This document shows, in pieces, positions 34,273-46,433 of a DNA stretch of 64,000 bases. This DNA comes from Geosiphon pyriformis (lineage: Eukaryota; Glomeromycota; Glomeromycetes; Archaeosporales; Geosiphonaceae), in NCBI GenBank assembly GCA_016748015.1, contig JAAOMT010000779.1:143882-207881 (forward strand), read 5' to 3'. Both the position numbers and the translations under genes were made by a program. The notes under the pieces are model-generated. The model made no database searches, was not told where the DNA came from, and saw only the letters and a program-made list of their open reading frames with translations. Position 1 is the first letter of the stretch; each line of letters begins with the position of its first letter.

Positions 34273-37200
34273 ACGTGTTTGTTTCTTTCAATCTGGTTAA
34301 TACATTGGTACATCATGATGTTTTTGAGGTTAGTAAGCATTTTAACATGGATCATTTGGCTGTTTTTGTGTCTTTGGGTTTGGGTGGGCTTTTGGATACA
34401 CAGTTGAATTCTCTCTGCAAACAAGCAAACAAAGACAGATGGAAGTTCAATTTCAAAAGTGCTAATAAAGATAAATGGAGTGTATTTGAGGGTGCCACAT
34501 TGGCTAATGCAGCTATGTTCTCAGATGAATTTGCTGCTTTGGTGAGGTTTTCAGATTTAGATGCAATATGGGGAATTGTTTACAAGATAATGGTTTTTTC
34601 AGTGAATGAGGTGTTCAAAAAGAAATAGTTCAAGAATTTTGATAAGTTGGAGCTTTTGGTTTCAAAAATTATTAGAGCGTTTCATGAAGGGAATGTTGTA
34701 AATTTTGTTTCTTTCATGAAATGTTGGACTTTTCTGGACAGTATGAAGGCTTCGGTCGTTCAGGATCTAGTAAACTCTGGTGTAGACTCTGGTTATGTTC
34801 ATTCTGCTTTTTCAGGTGCCAGGAAATCTTATTGTGCTTCTAAGCTTGTTGAATCTCAGATTGCTAAAGAGGCTAATGTCAGATCTGCCATAGACAAAAG
34901 AATGGAGAGTTTTGAAATTAATAAAAGTCATACAATAAGGAGTGTGCTGGAGCATCCATTTCATAAGGTGGTGCTTGATCATTTGGTTGTCAATAATGAA
35001 CTGATTTTGGAGCCTGATCTGATTAAGACAAAAGTAAATGTGATCATAGAGAGCTAGACTAGGAAGCATCAGATGGTTGATGATGTGTCAGATGAATGGT
35101 GCTGCCAATATCAACCTTTGGAATATGTTTTTAATGAAGCTTTTTCTGGGGTGATGAGTCAGATTGGTTATGATGAATTGTTTGGGGTGGTTTCTGTCTT
35201 TCCTGATGGCAAAGCTGCTGGTTTGTTGGGTATCTCGAATGAGCTTTGGAAACATTGTAATAGATTGGTTCTGGAGATGCTATTGGTGCTGTTAAACTCT
35301 TGTTTGGCTAGTGAATCAGTGCCTGGCCCATGGAAAGAGGCCTGGATGTTAATGATTCTCAAACCTTATGAGTGGAAAGATGTCCTGACAAATACACATT
35401 CTATTGCTTTAATTAAAACAGCTCACAAGATCCTTTCCAAGGTTCTTTCCAATAGGATTTTTGCTGTATGCAGTGCTTTTGATGTTCTCTGTGAAGACAA
35501 TTTTTCAGTTTTGAAGGATATGACAATTCAGTTTCCTATTTTTGCAATTGGTTTGGTAATTGAGAATGCTTTGGAAAAAAACCATGAACTTTGGCTGGTT
35601 TTGCAGAATATGTGAAAGGCTTATAATTCAATTGGCTGGGAGCATCTTAAAAAGAGTCTGATCAGAATTAAGATGTACAGCAAATTTATTTGGTTTTTTG
35701 GTAATATACACAGAGATTGTACCAATAGGGTTATAACAGACTTCAGTTTAACTAGTAGTTATCAAGTGCATGATGGCTTAGATCAGGGAAAAGTTTTTTC
35801 TCCCCTTCTGTGGCACATATTTTATGATCCTCTGTTGTGTGAAGTCAAATGTCAGGAAAGTGTGTGTGGGTATAGGTTGAACTCTTGTTTTATTTCTAGA
35901 AGTGGTCGTGCTGAAACTTGGGCTGGGCTTTCTTCCTTTTTTGCCACTAGTGCTTTTGTTGATGATACAATTTGGGTTGGTAACAGTTAAGCTGCTACTT
36001 AACATATTCTCAATGTTGCCAGTGAATTTTTTTGGATCAATGATATTTCTATTAATAATGACAAAACAGTGGCCATTTCTATCAACAACAGAGTTAGCAA
36101 TCCTTTCTTTTCTATTAGTGGCTCACCTATTTTCATTGTCAAAAAGGGGGAATCTCATCAGTACCTAAGTATTTTTCTTTCAACTGAGGGTCTTTCAAAA
36201 CCTAGTTTGGCTAAGACCTATTTAGATGTTCGTTTTTTCATCAATTTGGTTCTGAAAAAAACTATCTCAGATAAACAATTCTCGTATTTGGTGTCAGCAG
36301 TTCTCCAGCCCATAGTCAGTTACTGGACACAGTTTAGTTTTATTCTGGTTGGTGTTTGTAACAGGTGGGATGCTCTGATTTGCAAGGGCTTGAAGTATAA
36401 GTCTGGCCTTCCACTTGATTTTCCCAGTGATACACTTCACCATCCTTTGTTTTATGGTCTAAAATCTTTTTTGCAAGTTCAGTCTAAGTGTAAAGTAGCC
36501 TCTCTTATTGGTTTTGTGAACTCTGGTGAGATTTTTGGTCACTTGTTTTCTCATAGGTCTTATGACTTGCAAGTTTGGTGCTGGTGTCCTGTTTATCCAT
36601 TGAATTCCCCTGTTCATGTTCATGTTAGTGCTTCTAATAACTTTTTGGCAGGCATAGTCCATATTCTTCTTGACTGTAGTTTGTCTTTGGGTGGATCTTT
36701 TGTCAGTTCTTTTCAGTTTTGCAGTGGTATGTCTATGTCTACTGTTTTAGGCGAGTCTAGGTTTTCAGGTTTCTCCCTTCTCTCTGGCAGTTTGGCATTG
36801 CTTTGGTGGATCAACTTTGTGATCATCATGGTGTTGTCTTTGATTGGTACACCTTCAAGTGGTAGAAGAAACTGGACCTCCATGGCTCTATTTCTGAATG
36901 GTTCAAGCTTGCTACTGTGTTTCTCAATGTTGTATCTCCCCTGTCTAGTAATTTACATGTTTTGGGTAGTTGTCAAGATATTTTTGGTTCCAGTAATTTT
37001 GTTTCTGTTTGTGATCATCTTTCCTGGGTTGGTTCTGGTTTGTTATCTGTTTAAACAGATGGATTTTTAAAAAATCTGGGCACTGCTGGCTGTAGAGCTG
37101 GTGCTGCTGCTTTTTTCAAGGACATTGGTTCAGGTTTGGGTGTTGGTGTATTGGGCTTAATGTCATCTACTCTGGTGGAATTGCAGGTGTTACAAGTGAT

Positions 37201-39291
37201 TATTTGGGGTGTTAAATCAAATAACAAACCCGTAACTTGGTGCTAAAAGTTATTTGTGTTGATGTTATTAATCTGAAGGTTTTGGGTTGAGTTCTTTGTA
37301 TAATAGACAGAAATTTAATAGTTATTTTATCCATAGCTTTCCAGAATTGCAATTCTGTCAATTTTTCTCTTGGTATGATGGCCGGCAATCCTCTGGTAAG
37401 TATTCCATATCTTTTGTACATGTCCTATCCTCTTGCAGAAGTCTTTTACCAGGCAATTCTTAACATTAGTAATCTAGCACTTTATTCAACCAATTAGTGC
37501 ACAACAATAAAATCAAAATAAAATAAAATAAAGAAAAGAAATAAAAGAAAATCATGAATAAGCCAAGGCGATTTTACAAGTCAGTATTCCATCAATAGCC
37601 ATGATCAAGAGCTATTGTTCCAGTGTGTTTAAGTATCAATTATTATCAACATGGAGTGTTGATAGTAGAATTAAGTTTGAAATACCAAATAGTTATTTAT
37701 TGTGTTTGGAAGATTATCTAGATGAAATCTAAACTTGATGGTCTGTCTTTTTAGCTTCTAATCCTACTGCTATATATACATAATTGAGATTTCTCAATTC
37801 CTCAATTCTTTACAACAAGAATCCTGGGATTTCTGGAATCCTGCAATTCTTTTGAGAGGAATCCTGGAATTCTGGAATCCTGTGATTCTTTGTGAGAATC
37901 CTGTAATTCCTGGAATCTTATAATTCCTGAGAGGAATTCTAGAATTCCACATTTTACTACATTTACTTCTGATTGGTTAATAACTATGCTAATATATATT
38001 CCCTATATTTCTATGAATAACACAGGCTATTGCATTGGCCTTGGAGTGTGTTCTTTCATCTAGTTCTGTTTACGTGTTTTCTGATAGTCAGTCCATTTTG
38101 AGTGCTTGCAAGTCAGAGATAGGTCTTATGTGTCCTGATTTTTGCAATCAGTATTGGATTAAACATTGTTATATCACTAATATTGTTTGTGGTAGAAATT
38201 TGAGAGTCGATTGGCATAAGATTAAGGGTCACTCTGGTGTTTCTGGGAATAAGCATGCTAATGCAATTGTTGGTGCTGCTTTTTTCTCTTGTTGGCATCT
38301 TCACTCTTGCTTGAATAAGCATTTTTTGGTGGCTAATGGTGAGGTAGTTTCAGGCAATTCCAGACACTTTGTTTGTGATATTTTTTGCTCAGTTTGTCAT
38401 GTGCACTAGAAGGTTGGTTCTGGTTCTAGGTTTTTGGAAGATAGTTTGCTTTCTAATGTTGATTGGCTCCACTTTTCCCAGGTCTGGCATCTTGACTTGC
38501 ACATGGCCACTGGCTTTATTAGCAGGCCTTTAATTAATGTTCGTACTTATTTTATGAAGGCTTTGCACTACCAGTTGCCAGTTGCAGTTAAGAAGCGTCT
38601 TTATAGTAAATGCTAATCTAGTGTGTTGTGTCTATATTGTAGTAATGTGGAGTCTTCGGACCATGTGTTTTTTTGTAAGGTTGACAATTCTGCTCGTCGT
38701 CAGATATTGACCTCCCATGTGGCTTCTTAGAAGGCTTTTTCTGGTTTGTCACTTTTTTTATTAGTCATAATACAGCTGTTATCATCTTGTGCTTCTGATT
38801 TTCCAGTCTCCGTGGCTCTTTGCAAAGGTTTTGTGTTTAATGATTGGTTTCACAAGGCTGTTTTCGTCTTCTGTGATCCTAAAATTGCTGGCTTAGAGGT
38901 TGTTAAGTTTGTGCATTCTCTTGGTCTCGCATTTAGAGATAATATTTGGCTGGTTTATGCTAGACATTGCACCTATATAGAGAGAGCCAAGCTGATTTCA
39001 TCGGATGGTTCAGCTTTTGTTTTAGTCTCTGGTTTGACTTTGGGGTTTTCTGTTGATATGGTCAAATTGCTTGGCATTGCTAAGGCTGTGGGCATGCGTT
39101 TTGGTTTTCACAAATCCTGTTTATTTTTTTCTGGTATAGGCAATTTAGTTTCTGTCCATATACTTGCATAGTATTGTTCTGATTGGCCTGAGTAGCTGGT
39201 TACGTGTAGACAATCATGATTTATGCCTAATACAGATCATTTCTTTGATGTGTAGCTCTAGGTAGTGTTTGGACCTCACTTATTAAGCATT
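34273..39291 (+). mobile_element. LINE B, 3' part (ORF2 continuation)
   Basis: Continues the endonuclease domain with FVSFNLVNTLVHHDV, then linker, reverse transcriptase (about 35080-36250), C-terminal thumb, RNase H (about 37040-37187 and 38023-38290), zf-RVT-like end, 3' UTR and an A-rich tail at about 39288. Motif C is FVDDTIW (35956-35976), intact. The RNase H has FSDSQ and VELQ. Stops at about 34626 (KKK-stop-F) and 35055 (ES-stop-TRK) are TAG where LINE A has Trp (KHWF, VNWTRK). It is less decayed than LINE A in the polymerase but still non-functional. Confidence 0.9.
37188..38022 (+). repeat. Solo LTR of a second family (copy 1)
   Basis: 835 bp starting TGTTAC and ending ATAACA, inserted into the RNase H of LINE B. 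The target duplication is CAGG (37184-37187 and 38023-38026); removing one copy restores VELQAIALALEC in frame. The 3' half has repeated GGAATTC/GAATTCC-type palindromic units (about 37795-37950). Related copies: 41075-41981 and 43156-44004. Confidence 0.85.
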
Positions 39292-40523
39292 AAAAAAAAA
39301 AATAAAAAAAAAATTAATATTAAATAAAATGATATAATATATTATTTAATTATTTAATATTAATTTTTTGTTTAAATTAATGTAAAATATATTGACAATA
39401 TAAGTATTTATATTTGCTTTTAAAAATTTGATAATATTAATATCTATTAGTTAAAAATATAATATAATATTTAAAAAAAAATAGTGCAAAATAATATTGG
39501 TTAATTAGAATAAATTTTTTCCAATTTAAGTAACTAAAAGTAATATATGTCAATTTTAAATTTAAAAATCTTTATTTATATATTTAAATTATGTTTTTTA
39601 TATATTTGAATATATTTATGCTTTAAATTTGAATTTATAAATCACAAATAGATTAGAAATATTAATTTTTTTAAAGTATTTTGAATTTTTTATATATTTA
39701 ATTATTAAAGATTGTAATTTATAAAATTTAGTTAAATTTGTAACAAAAAAAATTGTAATTCAAAATTTATTTTATAAAAAACCCAATTAATTTAATATAA
39801 CAATAATATATAATAATAACAATTAATAAATATAATATACCAATTTTTTTTCTGTATTTTAATATTTTACAAGTGTTTGATTTAATTTCATACAAAAAAA
39901 TAATTCTGTTTTATTAATATTATATATATTAGCAGAATCAAATTTAAATATAATGGTTTTTAATTTTTTTTATTTTTCTAATAAATTTTGAGTTAATATA
40001 CTTTTTGTTATATTATAAAATTAGTAAACATATAACTGGTTTTATTTTTTGAATTTTTAAATCCATCTATTTAAAATTGCATTTTATTTTTATGTATATT
40101 AAAAAATTTGCCAAATTTTTTTTTTCTTTTTAATTACTTAATTATTGAATTTAATAATAATTGTAATTATTTATTTTATTTAATAACTTAAAATTTGGTT
40201 TAATAATAGAAATTTAATGCTTTTGTATTAAATAAATTTTTCTGAAATTTTATCAATTTTAATATTTAATTACTTTATATATTCTTTAATTATTTTGAAA
40301 ACTGTTAGATAAAAATATAAAGTTTTAGATATTTATAATTAAAATAAGCTACAATATTATTATGTTTTATGTCATAGTAATTTTTAAAATATTGACAATT
40401 TTTTTTACAAAGAATATTATTAACTATTACTTGTTTTTGTTTTTTGAATAAAAGTTTTATTCTTATAATAATTTAACAAGTTTATTAAAAAATGTGTTTA
40501 TAATAATAATATTAGATTTAGTT
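39292..40523. other. AT desert downstream of LINE B
   Basis: Almost pure A+T with no coding signal. It starts directly after the LINE B poly(A)-like tail. It may hold fully decayed repeats. Confidence 0.5.
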
Positions 40524-41074
40524 TTAACAAGTCTGAATTAAAATACAATAAGAGCTAAAAAAACTCTTTTGTCTCCTTAATTTTATAATTACAATCAGAG
40601 CAAAGAGTAAAAAAGCTACACTTAATATCTTTCCTAAGATATCTAATAAAATTTCAACTAAAAAAGCTTTTTCTGTTGTAGAAGCAACTAAGCAGAACGT
40701 TTTAGAAGTTTTTCCTTTATCTAGTAATCGTGAAAAGCTGTTTTTAGTAACTACTAAAGCAACTTCTTCATCTTTAACTGGTCTTTTATCAATCAAAGTT
40801 TTTTTAAAAAGACACATTTGGATTAATTTTAGTATTGTCTTTATTTCTTCAAAGAGCCCAAAATTTTTTAATAACAGACTAGTTAACAAACTGGTCTTTT
40901 TTTCTATAGCTTTTATACTAAATGCTACTAGTATCTTTTTTTTTTAAAAAATGATCAAAAAGACCAAAAGTTCAGAAAAGTAAAAGCAGTTGCTTGCCTC
41001 TGCTATTGTTATACTAAACCTTTTTGTGGTTCCAACTGAAATCTTAGATGAGATTTCCAATGTTTTATCCAGCA
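40524..41074 (+). pseudogene. Decayed transposon-type ORF fragment
   Basis: In a plus frame a Lys/Ser-rich polypeptide can be read: EATKQNVLEVFPLSSNREKL, then TTKATSSSLTGLLSIKVFLK and SSKSPKFFNNRLVNKLVF. Its style resembles the N-terminal part of a retroelement gag or ORF1, but it matches neither LINE ORF1 nor the gypsy gag here. It is cut at 41075 by a solo LTR. The minus-strand ORF 40524-40889 over the same bases looks like a shadow. I do not know the family. Confidence 0.4.
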
Positions 41075-41981
41075 TGTTATTACAAATGATTATTTAGGTG
41101 GTGGAATTAAATAATAAATTCATAACTTGGTGCTCAATAGCTTGATAGTATTGGTAAATCTGAAGATTTTGGTTAATCTAAAGGTTTTAGTGGAGTTTTT
41201 TGTATAATAAACAGAGATTCAATAGTTGTGTCAATAGCCTTCCAGAATAATTATTCCATCTAATTTTTTTTTTAGTGTAATAGCTAATTTATTCTGACAG
41301 TTATGTTTTTTTAATAAGCTATTTATTAATTTATAAATTCTATATTCTTATTTCTGGGTTTTTTACCAGGCTATTTTTGATGTCAATTACTCAGCACTTA
41401 ATTTTTTTAATTAGTTAGTAAATTAACAAACAACAAAAAAATAAAAAAAAATAAAAAAAATAAGAAAAGAAAATAAAAATTAGTATTCTGTTAATAGTCA
41501 TAATCAAGAGTTATTATTCCAGTATAATTAAGTATTGGATATTATCAACATTTCATGTTGATAATAGATAAGTGGTAAAGATTTTTAATCAAATGACAAT
41601 AACATGAATTGGATAATAATACATATGTTTATTGAATATTTTTGGTAAGTTTACTTTAGTTGATATTACTATCTATGAAATGAGAGTTAATTAATAGTTT
41701 TAAAAAAAATGATGCTATTTGGAACTGAACCAAATTCTGAATACTTTTTTTGCTTTTAATACTACTGCTATATATACATAGTTGGTATTATACAAAATTC
41801 CTAAAATTCTGCAATTTTTTTAGTAGAATCTTAGAATTTTAGAGTTCTAGAATTCTGCAATTTTTTACCAAAAATTCTGGAATTCTGGAATTCTGGAATC
41901 TTAGAATTTCTTTGTTATTATGTTTATTTTTATTTGGCTATTTCTTTAATTATATAATACTCTTAATTTCTCTAAGTAACA
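41075..41981 (+). repeat. Solo LTR of the second family (copy 2)
   Basis: Starts TGTTATTAC and ends AGTAACA; collinear with copies 1 and 3 (cataacttggtgct, tgtataataaacagag, palindromic gaattct units). The flanks AGCA and TTAT do not match, and different elements lie on each side, so it may mark a recombination joint. Confidence 0.75.
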
Positions 41982-43155
41982 TTATTATCTCTTCTTTTTT
42001 TAGTAAAAAATGAGTTTATTAATACCAATAGCAATAGTAATTTGAATATAATATGAAAAATCTTAAGGAAAATAATATTAGATTTAGCAAAAAAAATGTT
42101 TTTTAAGCAATAGTACAATAAAGCAAAGTGTTCTTCTAATAAACAGTTATTTAGATTTCATAAGTTAGAATTATTAGTTGTCAAGTTTACTAAAGCTCTA
42201 AGTATTAAGGACAATATAAAATTCAATTATTTTCTATGAGTTTGACTAGTTACTAATCATAAAAGAGTCTTGAAAATTCAGAGCTTGGTTTAGAATAGTA
42301 TAAGATCAAATAACATTTTTTGTAGCTTGTTAAAGATCAAAAAAGAATATTACAAATCCAAGTTATATGAGTTAAGAGTTGCTGAGCCTGTAGTCATCAA
42401 CACTACAATAGAAAAAAAAATGGAAAATATTTGCTCAGATAAAAGCCAAATAATTAAAAGCATCTTGAAAAAACTTTCTTGTAAAATGGTTTTAAACTAT
42501 TTGGTAGTTAATAAAAAGTTGATTTTGGTACCTAAAAAATTTAAAGCCAAAGTAAATAAGATAATAGAAAGCTAGACTAAGAAATAAAAAATTCCAGAAT
42601 CTGTTTCTGAGATTTAAATAAATTAATATGTTTTTTTAAAGTATGTAAATAATTAAGCTTTTTCTGAGATAATAAATGTTATTAATTATAAAAAATTGAT
42701 TCAAATAAGTAAAAAGTTGTCAGACAAGAAAGCTATTGATCTGAGTGGCATATTTAATGAATTGTAGAAGCATTGTAGAGATAATATTCTAAGGTATTTG
42801 CTAAACATGCTAAATTTTTATTTGTTTTTAAATAAAATTTTAATATTATGAAAACATATTTAGATCTTAATAATACCTAAGTTATATAAATGAAAAAAAT
42901 TTTAACAAATATTTGTTTTATTGCTTTGATTAAAATAACAAAAAAAATTTTGTTCAAAATTTTTTCTGATAAAATTTTTTTTATCTGCAACAAATTGAGA
43001 TGCTTTATGAAGACAATTTTTTAATACTAAAGACTACTTTAACACAAACTTTAATTTTGGCCATAGGCTCTGTAATTAAAGATGTTTTAAAAAAAGATAA
43101 AAAATTGTGGCTGGTTTTGCAAAATATGTATAAAGCATATAATTTAGTTAAATGG

Positions 43156-44004
43156 TGTTACAAGTAATTAATTAGAGTCTTAAATCAAATAACAAATTCA
43201 TAACTTGGTACTTAATAGCTATTATGCTATTAGTATCTGAAGGTTTTTGTAATCTGAAAATTTTGAATTGGAGTTCTTTGTATAATAAACAGAAATTCAA
43301 TGGTTGTTTTATTAGTAGTCTTTCAGAATCACAATTTTGTCAAATTTCTTTCTTCAATATAGTGGTCAGTTTATTTTGGCAGTTATGCTCTTCTGGTAAG
43401 CTATTCTTAATTTTCAAGTTTCTTATTCTTATTTCTGGGTCTTTTACCAGGCTATTCTTGATGTCAATAATTTAGTGCTTAATTCTTAATCAATTAGTAC
43501 ACAACAAAAAAAATAAAATATAAAAGAAAATCAAAAAAATAAAATATAAGCCAAGGCGATAAAGTTAGTATCCTGTTAATAGTCATAGTTAAAAGTTATT
43601 GTTCTAGCATGATCAAATATTTGATACTATCAACATGAAGTGTTGATATTGGGGAGAGTAATTTAGATGATAAAAAATTATTTATTGATATTGATAATTC
43701 TAATAGAGATGTGATAATGGAGAGGTTTTGGTAATTATTCTCCTTTTTCTGCTTTTAATGTTTTTGTTATATATATATAATTTAGGTTCTATGAGATTGT
43801 TCACATTCCCAAGTGATGTGCTATAATTTTTTGAGTAATATGCCATAATTTTTTAACATTGTTCCACATTGCTAAACAATATACTATAATTTTTGACATT
43901 GCTTCACATTGTTGAGCAATGTGCTTATGTGCTAACTACTACTTTCCTATTGGTCTATCTGTTTTCCTACTATTTTTCTTTATACATTTTCTTTATAAGT
44001 AATA
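43156..44004 (+). repeat. Solo LTR of the second family (copy 3) in LINE C
   Basis: 849 bp, TGTTAC start, AGTAATA end (the CA end has become TA). Target duplication ATGG at 43152-43155 and 44005-44008. Removing it restores VKWHYLYNSLIKI, matching IGWEHLKKSLIRI of LINE B. Confidence 0.85.
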
Positions 44005-45489
44005 ATGGCACTATTTGTATAACAGTTTGATTAAAATTAAGATATGTAAATGTTTTATTAAGTTTTTTGAGAGTATTCACAATAAAAAGATCAATTAAAT
44101 TATAATGAATTTAGGCTTTCAGATAGATATATAGTTTATAATGGGCTTGATCAAGAAAAAAAATTTTTGTCTTTGTTATGAAGAATTTTTTATGATTTTT
44201 TGTTTTATGAAGTTAAGAAACATAAAAGTTTGTGTAAATACAAGATAGATTTAAAATTTTTCACAAAAACTGACAAAACTAATTCCAAAAATAGCAAAAC
44301 TTTTTTTTTGTAACAAGTATCTTTGTAAATAATACTATCTGAATTAAAAACTGCAAAGCAACAACACAATGTATTTTAAATATTATAAATAAGTTTTTTT
44401 CTATTAATGATATTTTAATCAATACAAACAAAACAGTAGTTATTTTTATTAATTAAGAAGCTAAAAAGACTGTGTTATTTATTAATAGTTCAAGAATTTC
44501 AATAACCAAAAAAAACAAATTTTATAGATATTTGGAGATTTTTTTATTCACTAATAGTCTATTCAAACTAAGCTTGATTAAAACTTATTTTAATATCAAG
44601 TTTTTTTCAAATATGATTTTGAAGAAAACTATTATTGAAAAACAATTCTTGTATTTGGTATTTGCTGTTTTGCAGTCCATTATTAACTACAGAATGCAAT
44701 TTGGTTATGTTTCTAAAAGTATGTATAAAAAATAGAACAAGATATTAAGAAAAAAATTGAAGCTTAAGACTAATTTGTTTAAGAACTTTTCTAATAAAGC
44801 TTTACATTACTTTGAGTTGTATAATCTTAAAACATTTGAGCAAATACTGACTGAGAATCTGATGGCTAATTTGGTGAATTTTGTTAATGCAAGTAGAATT
44901 CTTGACAAGTTATTTAAGCACAAAGCAATGGATTTGCAGACTGCTAGTTGGATGTTCTGGCATCTTTTTTGAGTTCTAGTTAAGTTGTCAATTAATCTTA
45001 TAAACTGTTTCCTAACAGATGCAATATGTGTTCTTGTTCTTTGCAATATATCTATAAATGACAATTTGCTTAATATCTTTCAGACTGAAAAAAATGTTTT
45101 GGTTTTAGACATATTAAACTTAGATAATTATATAAATATAATAGGCTCTCTTAGAAAGTTCAGCATTTTTTTGTGAATCAGCTTCTGAATTGTTATGACA
45201 TATGTTTTATGTAAAACACTTTTCATAAATAAAAAAAACTGGACTCTAAAAATCTAATTCCTGGCTGGTTCAGTTTACTAATCATATTTATTAAGAATAG
45301 TAGTTTGTTTAATGGTAAAATTTTGGCTTTTTGTTTTATTCCTGTAGACCACTTTTTTGATTTTGGTTTTGTTAATAATTATTTGTTAGATTCTGGGTCA
45401 AATAATATAAGTGTTTACATTGATGGTTTTATTAGAAGTTTGGAATTAGTAAGTACTTGTAGAAATATTGCTGCTTATTTTTTGGGTGT

Positions 45490-46433
45490 TGTTACTGAAG
45501 GTTTTTGGTCTCTTTTCTTAAATGTTGTTAATGTTTGTTTGTTGTGAATTCACGTTATTTGGAAGTAATTGAACCTTTAATAACTGAATTTATCTTCAAA
45601 TTATTTTCTATAATTTAAATTGTTGGGCTTATAAATAGAATAACCAATTCTGTATCAGTTATTTTATGTAGTTATATTGTAGTAAATGTCAACTTTTTCT
45701 TAGGAATTGCTCATCTAAAAGCTTACTAAAAATGTGTAGTTACTTTGCTGTAAAAGTCAACTCTTCTACAGAAATTTTGTCTATAGGCTATCTTAATGAT
45801 TATAATAATAAAAAATAAAAAAATAAAAAAAATATAAAAGAAATGAAATGTTGTCAAAAAAAACGTTTTCTATTCAGGCCTGAAGTCACTAACAGATTAT
45901 TGAAATTGGTAGTTAATCAATTTTAAAACGTTAATTGGGTTTTTGTAAATTCTAAGTATAATAATTAAGGATTTGGTTTTTAAATATTTCTAATTTTTAT
46001 TTGATTTTGTAAAAATAGGTAAAAGATAATTTGTTTTAATTAAGATATCTGAAGTAAGATACATTTTTTTGAAGAGAAAAGCTCTTCTTTTATACAACTT
46101 GTTATAGTACTAGTTTTTAAACTCACACTTTTTTCTTTGCCAAACTAAAAATACATTTTGGCAAACTACAAGTTATTTCTACAAACTATTGATTATTTCA
46201 GCCAATTTTTGCTAATTTCGGCGGATTTTTGAATATTAAATGGTTCAGAGTATTGTGTAATTTAATTATCTTAATTTTTATGATATAAATTGGGTTATTA
46301 ATTAAATGATAATATTTGATAATTTGATTAAATAATAAGTAATAATTAAAATAATAATAATATATACTATTTAATAATAGAAATTATAAAGGTAACTTCA
46401 TGCTAATTAATAGCTAAAATTCTATTAGTAACA
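45490..46433 (-). repeat. Solo LTR of the gypsy family, reversed, in LINE C
   Basis: 944 bp, reverse orientation to the full element; ends TGTTACT/AGTAACA. Target duplication GTGT at 45486-45489 and 46434-46437. Removal restores AYFLGVNVSVRIRV of the LINE RNase H region. The 20-bp array is still readable in decayed form at about 46130-46235. Confidence 0.88.

Noticed and set aside
40524-40889. Minus-strand 121-codon ORF
   Set aside because: The plus strand over the same bases reads as a Ser/Lys-rich transposon-type polypeptide, so the minus frame is probably its shadow.
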